Below the pieces are notes generated by a model, which was given only the letters and a program-made list of their open reading frames with translations, searched no databases and was not told the origin of the DNA. Position numbers and translations under genes: made by a program. 64,000 nt of DNA from Hippasteria phrygiana (Eukaryota > Echinodermata > Asteroidea > Valvatida > Goniasteridae). The stretch lies in assembly GCA_037893225.1 (NCBI GenBank), contig JAZGUH010000563.1, positions 1 through 64,000 of the forward strand, written 5' to 3'. Position 1 is the stretch's first letter. Each line of letters opens with the position of its first letter. Below, piece after piece: positions 1 to 11,122 of the stretch.

Positions 1-10
1 TCATAATTGC
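1..10 (+). repeat. Truncated monomer at left window edge
   Basis: The first ten bases equal monomer bases 222-231. The array therefore continues to the left of the window in the same phase and orientation. Confidence 0.95.
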
Positions 11-242
11 ATGAAATATCAACCAAATTCAGTAAATTTGACATGTATGGATAGCTTAGATCTGGCGCTACATGTTGCAATTATCGGCGGCTTCTTAGAG
101 TTAAAACTTGTGGAGAAAATTCAAACCTCGCAATGTTTATTTTCTTCCCGGCCACCATCTGTGTGCAGATTACCTTTTATTTATTGCTCCATGCCTGTCA
201 AATTCCCTGGGGTATGGACTTGCTTTACTCATTCATAATTGC

Positions 243-472
243 ATGAAATATCAACCAAATTCAGTAATTTTGACATGTATGGATAGCTTAGATCTGGCGC
301 TACATGTTGCAATTATCGGCGGCTTCTTAGAGTTAAAACTTGTGGAGAAAATTCAAACCTCGCAATGTTCATTTTCTTTCCGGCCAACATCTGTGTGCAT
401 ATTACCTTCTATTTATTGCTCCATGCCTGTCAAATTCCCTGGGTTTGACTTGCTTTACTCATTCATAATTGC
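243..472 (+). repeat. Class H monomer with one-base deletion (230 bp)
   Basis: The G run before the tttgact tail has three G instead of four (near 440-442), so this is the only 230-bp monomer seen. The other H and He copies, for example 4180, 5800 and 8346, keep four G and are 231 bp. Confidence 0.9.
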
Positions 473-704
473 ATGAAATATCAACCAAATTCAGTAATTT
501 TGACATGTATGGATAGCTTAGATCTGGCGCTACATGTTGCAATTATCGGCGGCTTCTTAGAGTTAACACTTGTGGAGAAAATTCAAACCTCGCAATGTTT
601 ATTTTCTTTCCGGCCAACATCTGTGTGCAGATTACCTTTTATTTATTGCTCCATGCCTGTCAAATTCCCTGGGGTATGGACTTGCTTTACTCATTCATAA
701 TTGC

Positions 705-935
705 ATGAAATATCAACCAAATTCAGTAATTGTGACATGTATGGATAGCTTAGATCTGGCGCTACATGTTGCAATTATCGGCGGCTTCTTAGAGTTAAAA
801 CTTGTGGAGAAAATTCAAACCTCGCAATGTTTATTTTCTTTCCGGCCAACATCTGTGTGCATATTACCTTTTATTTATTGCTCCATGCCTGTCAAATTCC
901 CTGGGGTATGACTTGCTTTACTCATTCATAATTGC
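705..935 (+). repeat. Class J monomer with private base at 28
   Basis: A T-to-G change at monomer base 28 (position 732) is seen only here. Otherwise it is a normal J, matching the copy at 8809. Confidence 0.85.
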
Positions 936-2557
936 ATGAAATATCAACCAAATTCAGTAATTTTGACATGTATGGATAGCTTAGATCTGGCGCTACATGT
1001 TGCAATTATCGGCGGCTTCTTAGAGTTAAAACTTGCGGAGAAAATTCAAACCTCGCAATGTTTATTTTCTTTCCGGCCAACATCTGTGTGCATATTACCT
1101 TCTATTTATTGCTCCATGCCTGTCAAATTCCCTGGGGTATGACTTGCTTTACTCATTCATAATTGCATGAAATATCAACCAAATTCAGTAATTTTGACAT
1201 GTATAGATAGCTTAGATCTGGCGCTACATGTTGCAATTATCGGCGGCTTCTTAGAGTTAAAACTTGTGGAGAAAATCCAAACCTCGCAATGTTTATTTTC
1301 TTTCCGGCCAACATCTGTGTACATGTTACCGTCTATTTATTGCTCCATGCATGTCAAATTCCCTGGGGTATGGACTTGCTTTACTCATTCATAATTGCAT
1401 GAAATATCAACCAAATTCAGTAATTTTGACATGTATGGATAGCTTAGATCTGGCGCTACATGTTGCAATTATCGGCGGCTTCTTAGAGTTAACACTTGTG
1501 GAGAAAATTCAAACCTCGCAATGTTTATTTTCTTCCCGGCCACCATCTGTGTGCAGATTACCTTTTATTTATTGCTCCATGCCTGTCAAATTCCCTGGGG
1601 TATGGACTTGCTTTACTCATTCATAATTGCATGAAATATCAACCAAATTCAGTAATTTTGACATGTATGGATAGCTTAGATCTGGCGCTACATGTTGCAA
1701 TTATCGGCGGCTTCTTAGAGTTAAAACTTGTGGAGAAAATTCAAACCTCGCAATGTTTATTTTCTTTCCGGCCAACATCTGTGTACATGTTACCGTCTAT
1801 TTATTGCTCCATGCATGTCAAATTCCCTGGGGTATGGACTTGCTTTACTCATTCATAATTGCATGAAATATCAACCAAATTCAGTAATTTTGACATGTAT
1901 GGATAGCTTAGATCTGGCGCTACATGTTGCAATTATCGGCGGCTTCTTAGAGTTAACACTTGTGGAGAAAATTCAAACCTCGCAATGTTTATTTTCTTCC
2001 CGGCCACTATCTGTGTGCAGATTACCTTTTATTTATTGCTCCATGCCTGTCAAATTCCCTGGGGTATGGACTTGCTTTACTCATTCATAATTGCATGAAA
2101 TATCAACCAAATTCAGTAATTTTGACATGTATGGATAGCTTAGATCTGGCGCTACATGTTGCAATTATCGGCGGCTTCTTAGAGTTAAAACTTGTGGAGA
2201 AAATTCAAACCTCGCAATGTTTATTTTCTTTCCGGCCAACATCTGTGTGCATATTACCTTCTATTTATTGCTCCATGCCTGTCAAATTCCCTGGGGTATG
2301 ACTTGCTTTACTCATTCATAATTGCATGAAATATCAACCAAATTCAGTAATTTTGACATGTATGGATAGCTTAGATCTGGCGCTACATGTTGCAATTATC
2401 GGCGGCTTCTTAGAGTTAAAACTTGTGGAGAAAATTCAAACCTCGCAATGTTTATTTTCTTCCCGGCCACCATCTGTGTGCAGATTACCTTTTATTTATT
2501 GCTCCATGCCTGTCAAATTCCCTGGGGTATGGACTTGCTTTACTCATTCATAATTGC
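936..2557 (+). repeat. 7-mer HOR copy 1, A B C D E F G (1622 bp)
   Basis: Monomer starts are 936, 1167, 1399, 1631, 1863, 2095 and 2326. The same class order follows at once in the next 1622 bp. The translated reading frames of all seven monomer pairs are identical, so the duplication is recent or strongly homogenised. Confidence 0.9.
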
Positions 2558-4179
2558 ATGAAATATCAACCAAATTCAGTAATTTTGACATGTATGGATA
2601 GCTTAGATCTGGCGCTACATGTTGCAATTATCGGCGGCTTCTTAGAGTTAAAACTTGCGGAGAAAATTCAAACCTCGCAATGTTTATTTTCTTTCCGGCC
2701 AACATCTGTGTGCATATTACCTTCTATTTATTGCTCCATGCCTGTCAAATTCCCTGGGGTATGACTTGCTTTACTCATTCATAATTGCATGAAATATCAA
2801 CCAAATTCAGTAATTTTGACATGTATAGATAGCTTAGATCTGGCGCTACATGTTGCAATTATCGGCGGCTTCTTAGAGTTAAAACTTGTGGAGAAAATCC
2901 AAACCTCGCAATGTTTATTTTCTTTCCGGCCAACATCTGTGTACATGTTACCGTCTATTTATTGCTCCATGCATGTCAAATTCCCTGGGGTATGGACTTG
3001 CTTTACTCATTCATAATTGCATGAAATATCAACCAAATTCAGTAATTTTGACATGTATGGATAGCTTAGATCTGGCGCTACATGTTGCAATTATCGGCGG
3101 CTTCTTAGAGTTAACACTTGTGGAGAAAATTCAAACCTCGCAATGTTTATTTTCTTCCCGGCCACCATCTGTGTGCAGATTACCTTTTATTTATTGCTCC
3201 ATGCCTGTCAAATTCCCTGGGGTATGGACTTGCTTTACTCATTCATAATTGCATGAAATATCAACCAAATTCAGTAATTTTGACATGTATGGATAGCTTA
3301 GATCTGGCGCTACATGTTGCAATTATCGGCGGCTTCTTAGAGTTAAAACTTGTGGAGAAAATTCAAACCTCGCAATGTTTATTTTCTTTCCGGCCAACAT
3401 CTGTGTACATGTTACCGTCTATTTATTGCTCCATGCATGTCAAATTCCCTGGGGTATGGACTTGCTTTACTCATTCATAATTGCATGAAATATCAACCAA
3501 ATTCAGTAATTTTGACATGTATGGATAGCTTAGATCTGGCGCTACATGTTGCAATTATCGGCGGCTTCTTAGAGTTAACACTTGTGGAGAAAATTCAAAC
3601 CTCGCAATGTTTATTTTCTTCCCGGCCACTATCTGTGTGCAGATTACCTTTTATTTATTGCTCCATGCCTGTCAAATTCCCTGGGGTATGGACTTGCTTT
3701 ACTCATTCATAATTGCATGAAATATCAACCAAATTCAGTAATTTTGACATGTATGGATAGCTTAGATCTGGCGCTACATGTTGCAATTATCGGCGGCTTC
3801 TTAGAGTTAAAACTTGTGGAGAAAATTCAAACCTCGCAATGTTTATTTTCTTTCCGGCCAACATCTGTGTGCATATTACCTTCTATTTATTGCTCCATGC
3901 CTGTCAAATTCCCTGGGGTATGACTTGCTTTACTCATTCATAATTGCATGAAATATCAACCAAATTCAGTAATTTTGACATGTATGGATAGCTTAGATCT
4001 GGCGCTACATGTTGCAATTATCGGCGGCTTCTTAGAGTTAAAACTTGTGGAGAAAATTCAAACCTCGCAATGTTTATTTTCTTCCCGGCCACCATCTGTG
4101 TGCAGATTACCTTTTATTTATTGCTCCATGCCTGTCAAATTCCCTGGGGTATGGACTTGCTTTACTCATTCATAATTGC
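2558..4179 (+). repeat. 7-mer HOR copy 2, A B C D E F G (1622 bp)
   Basis: Monomer starts are 2558, 2789, 3021, 3253, 3485, 3717 and 3948. It matches the preceding 1622 bp in class order and length. After it the order changes to H I Jm, so the tandem 7-mer ends here. Confidence 0.9.
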
Positions 4180-4410
4180 ATGAAATATCAACCAAATTCA
4201 GTAATTTTGACATGTATGGATAGCTTAGATCTGGCGCTACATGTTGCAATTATCGGCGGCTTCTTAGAGTTAAAACTTGTGGAGAAAATTCAAACCTCGC
4301 AATGTTCATTTTCTTTCCGGCCAACATCTGTGTGCATATTACCTTCTATTTATTGCTCCATGCCTGTCAAATTCCCTGGGGTTTGACTTGCTTTACTCAT
4401 TCATAATTGC

Positions 4411-6956
4411 ATGAAATATCAACCAAATTCAGTAATTTTGACATGTATGGATAGCTTAGATCTGGCGCTACATGTTGCAATTATCGGCGGCTTCTTAGAG
4501 TTAACACTTGTGGAGAAAATTCAAACCTCGCAATGTTTATTTTCTTTCCGGCCAACATCTGTGTGCAGATTACCTTTTATTTATTGCTCCATGCCTGTCA
4601 AATTCCCTGGGGTATGGACTTGCTTTACTCATTCATAATTGCATGAAATATCAACCAAATTCAGTAATGTTGACATGTATGGATAGCTTAGATCTGGCGC
4701 TACATGTTGCAATTATCGGCGGCTTCTTAGAGTTAACACTTGTGGAGAAAATTCAAACCTCGCAATGTTTATTTTCTTTCCGGCCAACATCTGTGTGCAT
4801 ATTACCTTTTATTTATTGCTCCATGCCTGTCAAATTCCCTGGGGTATGACTTGCTTTACTCATTCATAATTGCATGAAATATCAACCAAATTCAGTAATT
4901 TTGACATGTATGGATAGCTTAGATCTGGCGCTACATGTTGCAATTATCGGCGGCTTCTTAGAGTTAAAACTTGCGGAGAAAATTCAAACCTCGCAATGTT
5001 TATTTTCTTTCCGGCCAACATCTGTGTGCATATTACCTTCTATTTATTGCTCCATGCCTGTCAAATTCCCTGGGGTATGACTTGCTTTACTCATTCATAA
5101 TTGCATGAAATATCAACCAAATTCAGTAATTTTGACATGTATGGATAGCTTAGATCTGGCGCTACATGTTGCAATTATCGGCGGCTTCTTAGAGTTAACA
5201 CTTGTGGAGAAAATTCAAACCTCGCAATGTTTATTTTCTTCCCGGCCACTATCTGTGTGCAGATTACCTTTTATTTATTGCTCCATGCCTGTCAAATTCC
5301 CTGGGGTATGGACTTGCTTTACTCATTCATAATTGCATGAAATATCAACCAAATTCAGTAATTTTGACATGTATGGATAGCTTAGATCTGGCGCTACATG
5401 TTGCAATTATCGGCGGCTTCTTAGAGTTAAAACTTGTGGAGAAAATTCAAACCTCGCAATGTTTATTTTCTTTCCGGCCAACATCTGTGTGCATATTACC
5501 TTCTATTTATTGCTCCATGCCTGTCAAATTCCCTGGGGTATGACTTGCTTTACTCATTCATAATTGCATGAAATATCAACCAAATTCAGTAATTTTGACA
5601 TGTATGGATAGCTTAGATCTGGCGCTACATGTTGCAATTATCGGCGGCTTCTTAGAGTTAAAACTTGTGGAGAAAATTCAAACCTCGCAATGTTTATTTT
5701 CTTCCCGGCCACCATCTGTGTGCAGATTACCTTTTATTTATTGCTCCATGCCTGTCAAATTCCCTGGGGTATGGACTTGCTTTACTCATTCATAATTGCA
5801 TGAAATATCAACCAAATTCAGTAATTTTGACATGTATGGATAGCTTAGATCTGGCGCTACATGTTGCAATTATCGGCGGCTTCTTAGAGTTAAAACTTGT
5901 GGAGAAAATTCAAACCTCGCAATGTTCATTTTCTTTCCGGCCAACATCTGTGTGCATATTACCTTCTATTTATTGCTCCATGCCTGTCAAATTCCCTGGG
6001 GTTTGACTTGCTTTACTCATTCATAATTGCATGAAATATCAACCAAATTCAGTAATTTTGACATGTATGGATAGCTTAGATCTGGCGCTACATGTTGCAA
6101 TTATCGGCGGCTTCTTAGAGTTAACACTTGTGGAGAAAATTCAAACCTCGCAATGTTTATTTTCTTTCCGGCCAACATCTGTGTGCAGATTACCTTTTAT
6201 TTATTGCTCCATGCCTGTCAAATTCCCTGGGGTATGGACTTGCTTTACTCATTCATAATTGCATGAAATATCAACCAAATTCAGTAATTTTGACATGTAT
6301 GGATAGCTTAGATCTGGCGCTACATGTTGCAATTATCGGCGGCTTCTTAGAGTTAAAACTTGTGGAGAAAATTCAAACCTCGCAATGTTTATTTTCTTTC
6401 CGGCCAACATCTGTGTGCATATTACCTTTTATTTATTGCTCCATGCCTGTCAAATTCCCTGGGGTATGACTTGCTTTACTCATTCATAATTGCATGAAAT
6501 ATCAACCAAATTCAGTAATTTTGACATGTATGGATAGCTTAGATCTGGCGCTACATGTTGCAATTATCGGCGGCTTCTTAGAGTTAAAACTTGCGGAGAA
6601 AATTCAAACCTCGCAATGTTTATTTTCTTTCCGGCCAACATCTGTGTGCATATTACCTTCTATTTATTGCTCCATGCCTGTCAAATTCCCTGGGGTATGA
6701 CTTGCTTTACTCATTCATAATTGCATGAAATATCAACCAAATTCAGTAATTTTGACATGTATAGATAGCTTAGATCTGGCGCTACATGTTGCAATTATCG
6801 GCGGCTTCTTAGAGTTAAAACTTGTGGAGAAAATCCAAACCTCGCAATGTTTATTTTCTTTCCGGCCAACATCTGTGTACATGTTACCGTCTATTTATTG
6901 CTCCATGCATGTCAAATTCCCTGGGGTATGGACTTGCTTTACTCATTCATAATTGC
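4411..6956 (+). repeat. 11-mer HOR copy 1, I Jm A E F G H I J A B (2546 bp)
   Basis: Starts are 4411, 4643, 4874, 5105, 5337, 5568, 5800, 6031, 6263, 6494 and 6725. Jm at 4643 carries the rare pair G27 and C95, which recurs exactly 2546 bp later at 7189. A is followed directly by E, so B C D of the 10-mer are missing. Confidence 0.9.
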
Positions 6957-9502
6957 ATGAAATATCAACCAAATTCAGTAATTTTGACATGTATGGATAG
7001 CTTAGATCTGGCGCTACATGTTGCAATTATCGGCGGCTTCTTAGAGTTAACACTTGTGGAGAAAATTCAAACCTCGCAATGTTTATTTTCTTTCCGGCCA
7101 ACATCTGTGTGCAGATTACCTTTTATTTATTGCTCCATGCCTGTCAAATTCCCTGGGGTATGGACTTGCTTTACTCATTCATAATTGCATGAAATATCAA
7201 CCAAATTCAGTAATGTTGACATGTATGGATAGCTTAGATCTGGCGCTACATGTTGCAATTATCGGCGGCTTCTTAGAGTTAACACTTGTGGAGAAAATTC
7301 AAACCTCGCAATGTTTATTTTCTTTCCGGCCAACATCTGTGTGCATATTACCTTTTATTTATTGCTCCATGCCTGTCAAATTCCCTGGGGTATGACTTGC
7401 TTTACTCATTCATAATTGCATGAAATATCAACCAAATTCAGTAATTTTGACATGTATGGATAGCTTAGATCTGGCGCTACATGTTGCAATTATCGGCGGC
7501 TTCTTAGAGTTAAAACTTGCGGAGAAAATTCAAACCTCGCAATGTTTATTTTCTTTCCGGCCAACATCTGTGTGCATATTACCTTCTATTTATTGCTCCA
7601 TGCCTGTCAAATTCCCTGGGGTATGACTTGCTTTACTCATTCATAATTGCATGAAATATCAACCAAATTCAGTAATTTTGACATGTATGGATAGCTTAGA
7701 TCTGGCGCTACATGTTGCAATTATCGGCGGCTTCTTAGAGTTAACACTTGTGGAGAAAATTCAAACCTCGCAATGTTTATTTTCTTCCCGGCCACTATCT
7801 GTGTGCAGATTACCTTTTATTTATTGCTCCATGCCTGTCAAATTCCCTGGGGTATGGACTTGCTTTACTCATTCATAATTGCATGAAATATCAACCAAAT
7901 TCAGTAATTTTGACATGTATGGATAGCTTAGATCTGGCGCTACATGTTGCAATTATCGGCGGCTTCTTAGAGTTAAAACTTGTGGAGAAAATTCAAACCT
8001 CGCAATGTTTATTTTCTTTCCGGCCAACATCTGTGTGCATATTACCTTCTATTTATTGCTCCATGCCTGTCAAATTCCCTGGGGTATGACTTGCTTTACT
8101 CATTCATAATTGCATGAAATATCAACCAAATTCAGTAATTTTGACATGTATGGATAGCTTAGATCTGGCGCTACATGTTGCAATTATCGGCGGCTTCTTA
8201 GAGTTAAAACTTGTGGAGAAAATTCAAACCTCGCAATGTTTATTTTCTTCCCGGCCACCATCTGTGTGCAGATTACCTTTTATTTATTGCTCCATGCCTG
8301 TCAAATTCCCTGGGGTATGGACTTGCTTTACTCATTCATAATTGCATGAAATATCAACCAAATTCAGTAATTTTGACATGTATGGATAGCTTAGATCTGG
8401 CGCTACATGTTGCAATTATCGGCGGCTTCTTAGAGTTAAAACTTGTGGAGAAAATTCAAACCTCGCAATGTTCATTTTCTTTCCGGCCAACATCTGTGTG
8501 CATATTACCTTCTATTTATTGCTCCATGCCTGTCAAATTCCCTGGGGTTTGACTTGCTTTACTCATTCATAATTGCATGAAATATCAACCAAATTCAGTA
8601 ATTTTGACATGTATGGATAGCTTAGATCTGGCGCTACATGTTGCAATTATCGGCGGCTTCTTAGAGTTAACACTTGTGGAGAAAATTCAAACCTCGCAAT
8701 GTTTATTTTCTTTCCGGCCAACATCTGTGTGCAGATTACCTTTTATTTATTGCTCCATGCCTGTCAAATTCCCTGGGGTATGGACTTGCTTTACTCATTC
8801 ATAATTGCATGAAATATCAACCAAATTCAGTAATTTTGACATGTATGGATAGCTTAGATCTGGCGCTACATGTTGCAATTATCGGCGGCTTCTTAGAGTT
8901 AAAACTTGTGGAGAAAATTCAAACCTCGCAATGTTTATTTTCTTTCCGGCCAACATCTGTGTGCATATTACCTTTTATTTATTGCTCCATGCCTGTCAAA
9001 TTCCCTGGGGTATGACTTGCTTTACTCATTCATAATTGCATGAAATATCAACCAAATTCAGTAATTTTGACATGTATGGATAGCTTAGATCTGGCGCTAC
9101 ATGTTGCAATTATCGGCGGCTTCTTAGAGTTAAAACTTGCGGAGAAAATTCAAACCTCGCAATGTTTATTTTCTTTCCGGCCAACATCTGTGTGCATATT
9201 ACCTTCTATTTATTGCTCCATGCCTGTCAAATTCCCTGGGGTATGACTTGCTTTACTCATTCATAATTGCATGAAATATCAACCAAATTCAGTAATTTTG
9301 ACATGTATAGATAGCTTAGATCTGGCGCTACATGTTGCAATTATCGGCGGCTTCTTAGAGTTAAAACTTGTGGAGAAAATCCAAACCTCGCAATGTTTAT
9401 TTTCTTTCCGGCCAACATCTGTGTACATGTTACCGTCTATTTATTGCTCCATGCATGTCAAATTCCCTGGGGTATGGACTTGCTTTACTCATTCATAATT
9501 GC
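6957..9502 (+). repeat. 11-mer HOR copy 2, I Jm A E F G H I J A B (2546 bp)
   Basis: Starts are 6957, 7189, 7420, 7651, 7883, 8114, 8346, 8577, 8809, 9040 and 9271. The match to the previous copy runs for all eleven monomers. It stops at 9503, where C D E F follow instead of another I Jm. Confidence 0.9.
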
Positions 9503-10429
9503 ATGAAATATCAACCAAATTCAGTAATTTTGACATGTATGGATAGCTTAGATCTGGCGCTACATGTTGCAATTATCGGCGGCTTCTTAGAGTTAACACT
9601 TGTGGAGAAAATTCAAACCTCGCAATGTTTATTTTCTTCCCGGCCACCATCTGTGTGCAGATTACCTTTTATTTATTGCTCCATGCCTGTCAAATTCCCT
9701 GGGGTATGGACTTGCTTTACTCATTCATAATTGCATGAAATATCAACCAAATTCAGTAATTTTGACATGTATGGATAGCTTAGATCTGGCGCTACATGTT
9801 GCAATTATCGGCGGCTTCTTAGAGTTAAAACTTGTGGAGAAAATTCAAACCTCGCAATGTTTATTTTCTTTCCGGCCAACATCTGTGTACATGTTACCGT
9901 CTATTTATTGCTCCATGCATGTCAAATTCCCTGGGGTATGGACTTGCTTTACTCATTCATAATTGCATGAAATATCAACCAAATTCAGTAATTTTGACAT
10001 GTATGGATAGCTTAGATCTGGCGCTACATGTTGCAATTATCGGCGGCTTCTTAGAGTTAACACTTGTGGAGAAAATTCAAACCTCGCAATGTTTATTTTC
10101 TTCCCGGCCACTATCTGTGTGCAGATTACCTTTTATTTATTGCTCCATGCCTGTCAAATTCCCTGGGGTATGGACTTGCTTTACTCATTCATAATTGCAT
10201 GAAATATCAACCAAATTCAGTAATTTTGACATGTATGGATAGCTTAGATCTGGCGCTACATGTTGCAATTATCGGCGGCTTCTTAGAGTTAAAACTTGTG
10301 GAGAAAATTCAAACCTCGCAATGTTTATTTTCTTTCCGGCCAACATCTGTGTGCATATTACCTTCTATTTATTGCTCCATGCCTGTCAAATTCCCTGGGG
10401 TATGACTTGCTTTACTCATTCATAATTGC
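9503..10429 (+). repeat. Partial HOR C D E F closing domain I
   Basis: Four monomers at 9503, 9735, 9967 and 10199 continue the G H I J A B run that starts at 8114. The next monomer would be G in the 10-mer but is Cs, the first monomer of the domain II type. Confidence 0.85.
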
Positions 10430-10891
10430 ATGAAATATCAACCAAATTCAGTAATTTTGACATGTATGGATAGCTTAGATCTGGCGCTACATGTTGCAAT
10501 TATCGGCGGCTTCTTAGAGTTAACACTTGTGGAGAAAATTCAAACCTCGCAATGTTTATTTTCTTCCCGGCCACCATCTGTGTGCAGATTACCTTTTATT
10601 TATTGCTCCATGCCTGTCAAATTCCCTGGGGTATGACTTGCTTTACTCATTCATAATTGCATGAAATATCAACCAAATTCAGTAATTTTGACATGTATGG
10701 ATAGCTTAGATCTGGCGCTACATGTTGCAATTATCGGCGGCTTCTTAGAGTTAAAACGTGTGGAGAAAATTCAAACCTCGCAATGTTTATTTTCTTTCCG
10801 GCCAACATCTGTGTGCATATTACCTTTTATTTATTGCTCCATGCCTGTCAAATTCCCTGGGGTATGACTTGCTTTACTCATTCATAATTGC
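10430..10891 (+). repeat. Dimer Cs K (462 bp) at the domain I/II junction
   Basis: Monomers start at 10430 and 10661. The Cs K pair is the element that recurs inside every domain II unit and at the junction of every domain III unit. Confidence 0.8.
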
Positions 10892-10965
10892 ATGAAATAT
10901 CAACCAAATTCAGTAATTTTGACATGTATGGATAGCTTAGATCTGGCGCTACATGTTGCAATTAT
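10884..10965. repeat. Conserved 9-bp inverted repeat across the monomer boundary (representative)
   Basis: The left arm ATAATTGCA is at 10884-10892 (monomer bases 224-231 plus 1). The right arm TGCAATTAT is at 10957-10965 (bases 66-74). They are perfect reverse complements with 64 bp between them. Both arms sit in invariant parts of the monomer and recur in essentially every copy. The only broken right arm I noticed is at 63297-63298 (gcaatcat). A function is not shown. Confidence 0.7.
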
Positions 10966-11122
10966 CGGCGGCTTCTTAGAGTTAAAACTTGTGGAGAAAA
11001 TTCAAACCTCGCAATGTTTATTTTCTTTCCGGCCAACATCTGTGTGCATATTACCTTCTATTTATTGCTCCATGCCTGTCAAATTCCCTGGGGTATGACT
11101 TGCTTTACTCATTCATAATTGC
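10892..11122 (+). repeat. Reference monomer, class F (consensus, 231 bp)
   Basis: This copy has the most common base at nearly every variable site and serves as the coordinate frame. By hand it has 40 G, 47 C and 144 A+T, about 38% GC, with CpG at bases 56-57, 75-76, 78-79, 119-120 and 139-140. About 28 sites vary recurrently across the window: 6, 20, 27, 39, 41, 48, 80, then 95, 98, 101, 111, 128, 137, 141, 143, 145, 146, 149, 155, 158, 159, 165, 167, 171, 179, 185, then 204 and a one-base indel near 206. Bases 49-79 and 207-231 plus 1-5 carry only rare private changes. Confidence 0.95.

Larger units (their letters stand above)
1..10429 (+). repeat. Array domain I, HORs based on 10-mer G H I J A B C D E F
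   Basis: From 11 the order is G H I J A B C D E F (11-2325), G A B C D E F (2326-3947), G H I Jm A (3948-5104), E F G H I J A B (5105-6956), I Jm A (6957-7650), E F G H I J A B C D E F (7651-10429). The simplest ancestor is the 10-mer G-to-F of about 2.3 kb, with H I J or B C D missing in derived units. The run 11-2325 reappears at 8114-10429, offset 8103-8104 bp. Class K, which dominates domains II to IV, is absent here. Confidence 0.85.

Noticed and set aside
10917..10947. TTGACA followed by an AT-rich stretch resembling a bacterial promoter
   Set aside because: There is no good -10 element at the proper spacing, the motif is repeated in every monomer, and the context is a eukaryotic-type satellite.
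11025..11050. Possible CENP-B-box-like motif around the CCGG/CCCGG core
   Set aside because: Checked by eye against the published box on both strands. The spacing of the TTCG and CGGG halves does not fit in any class.
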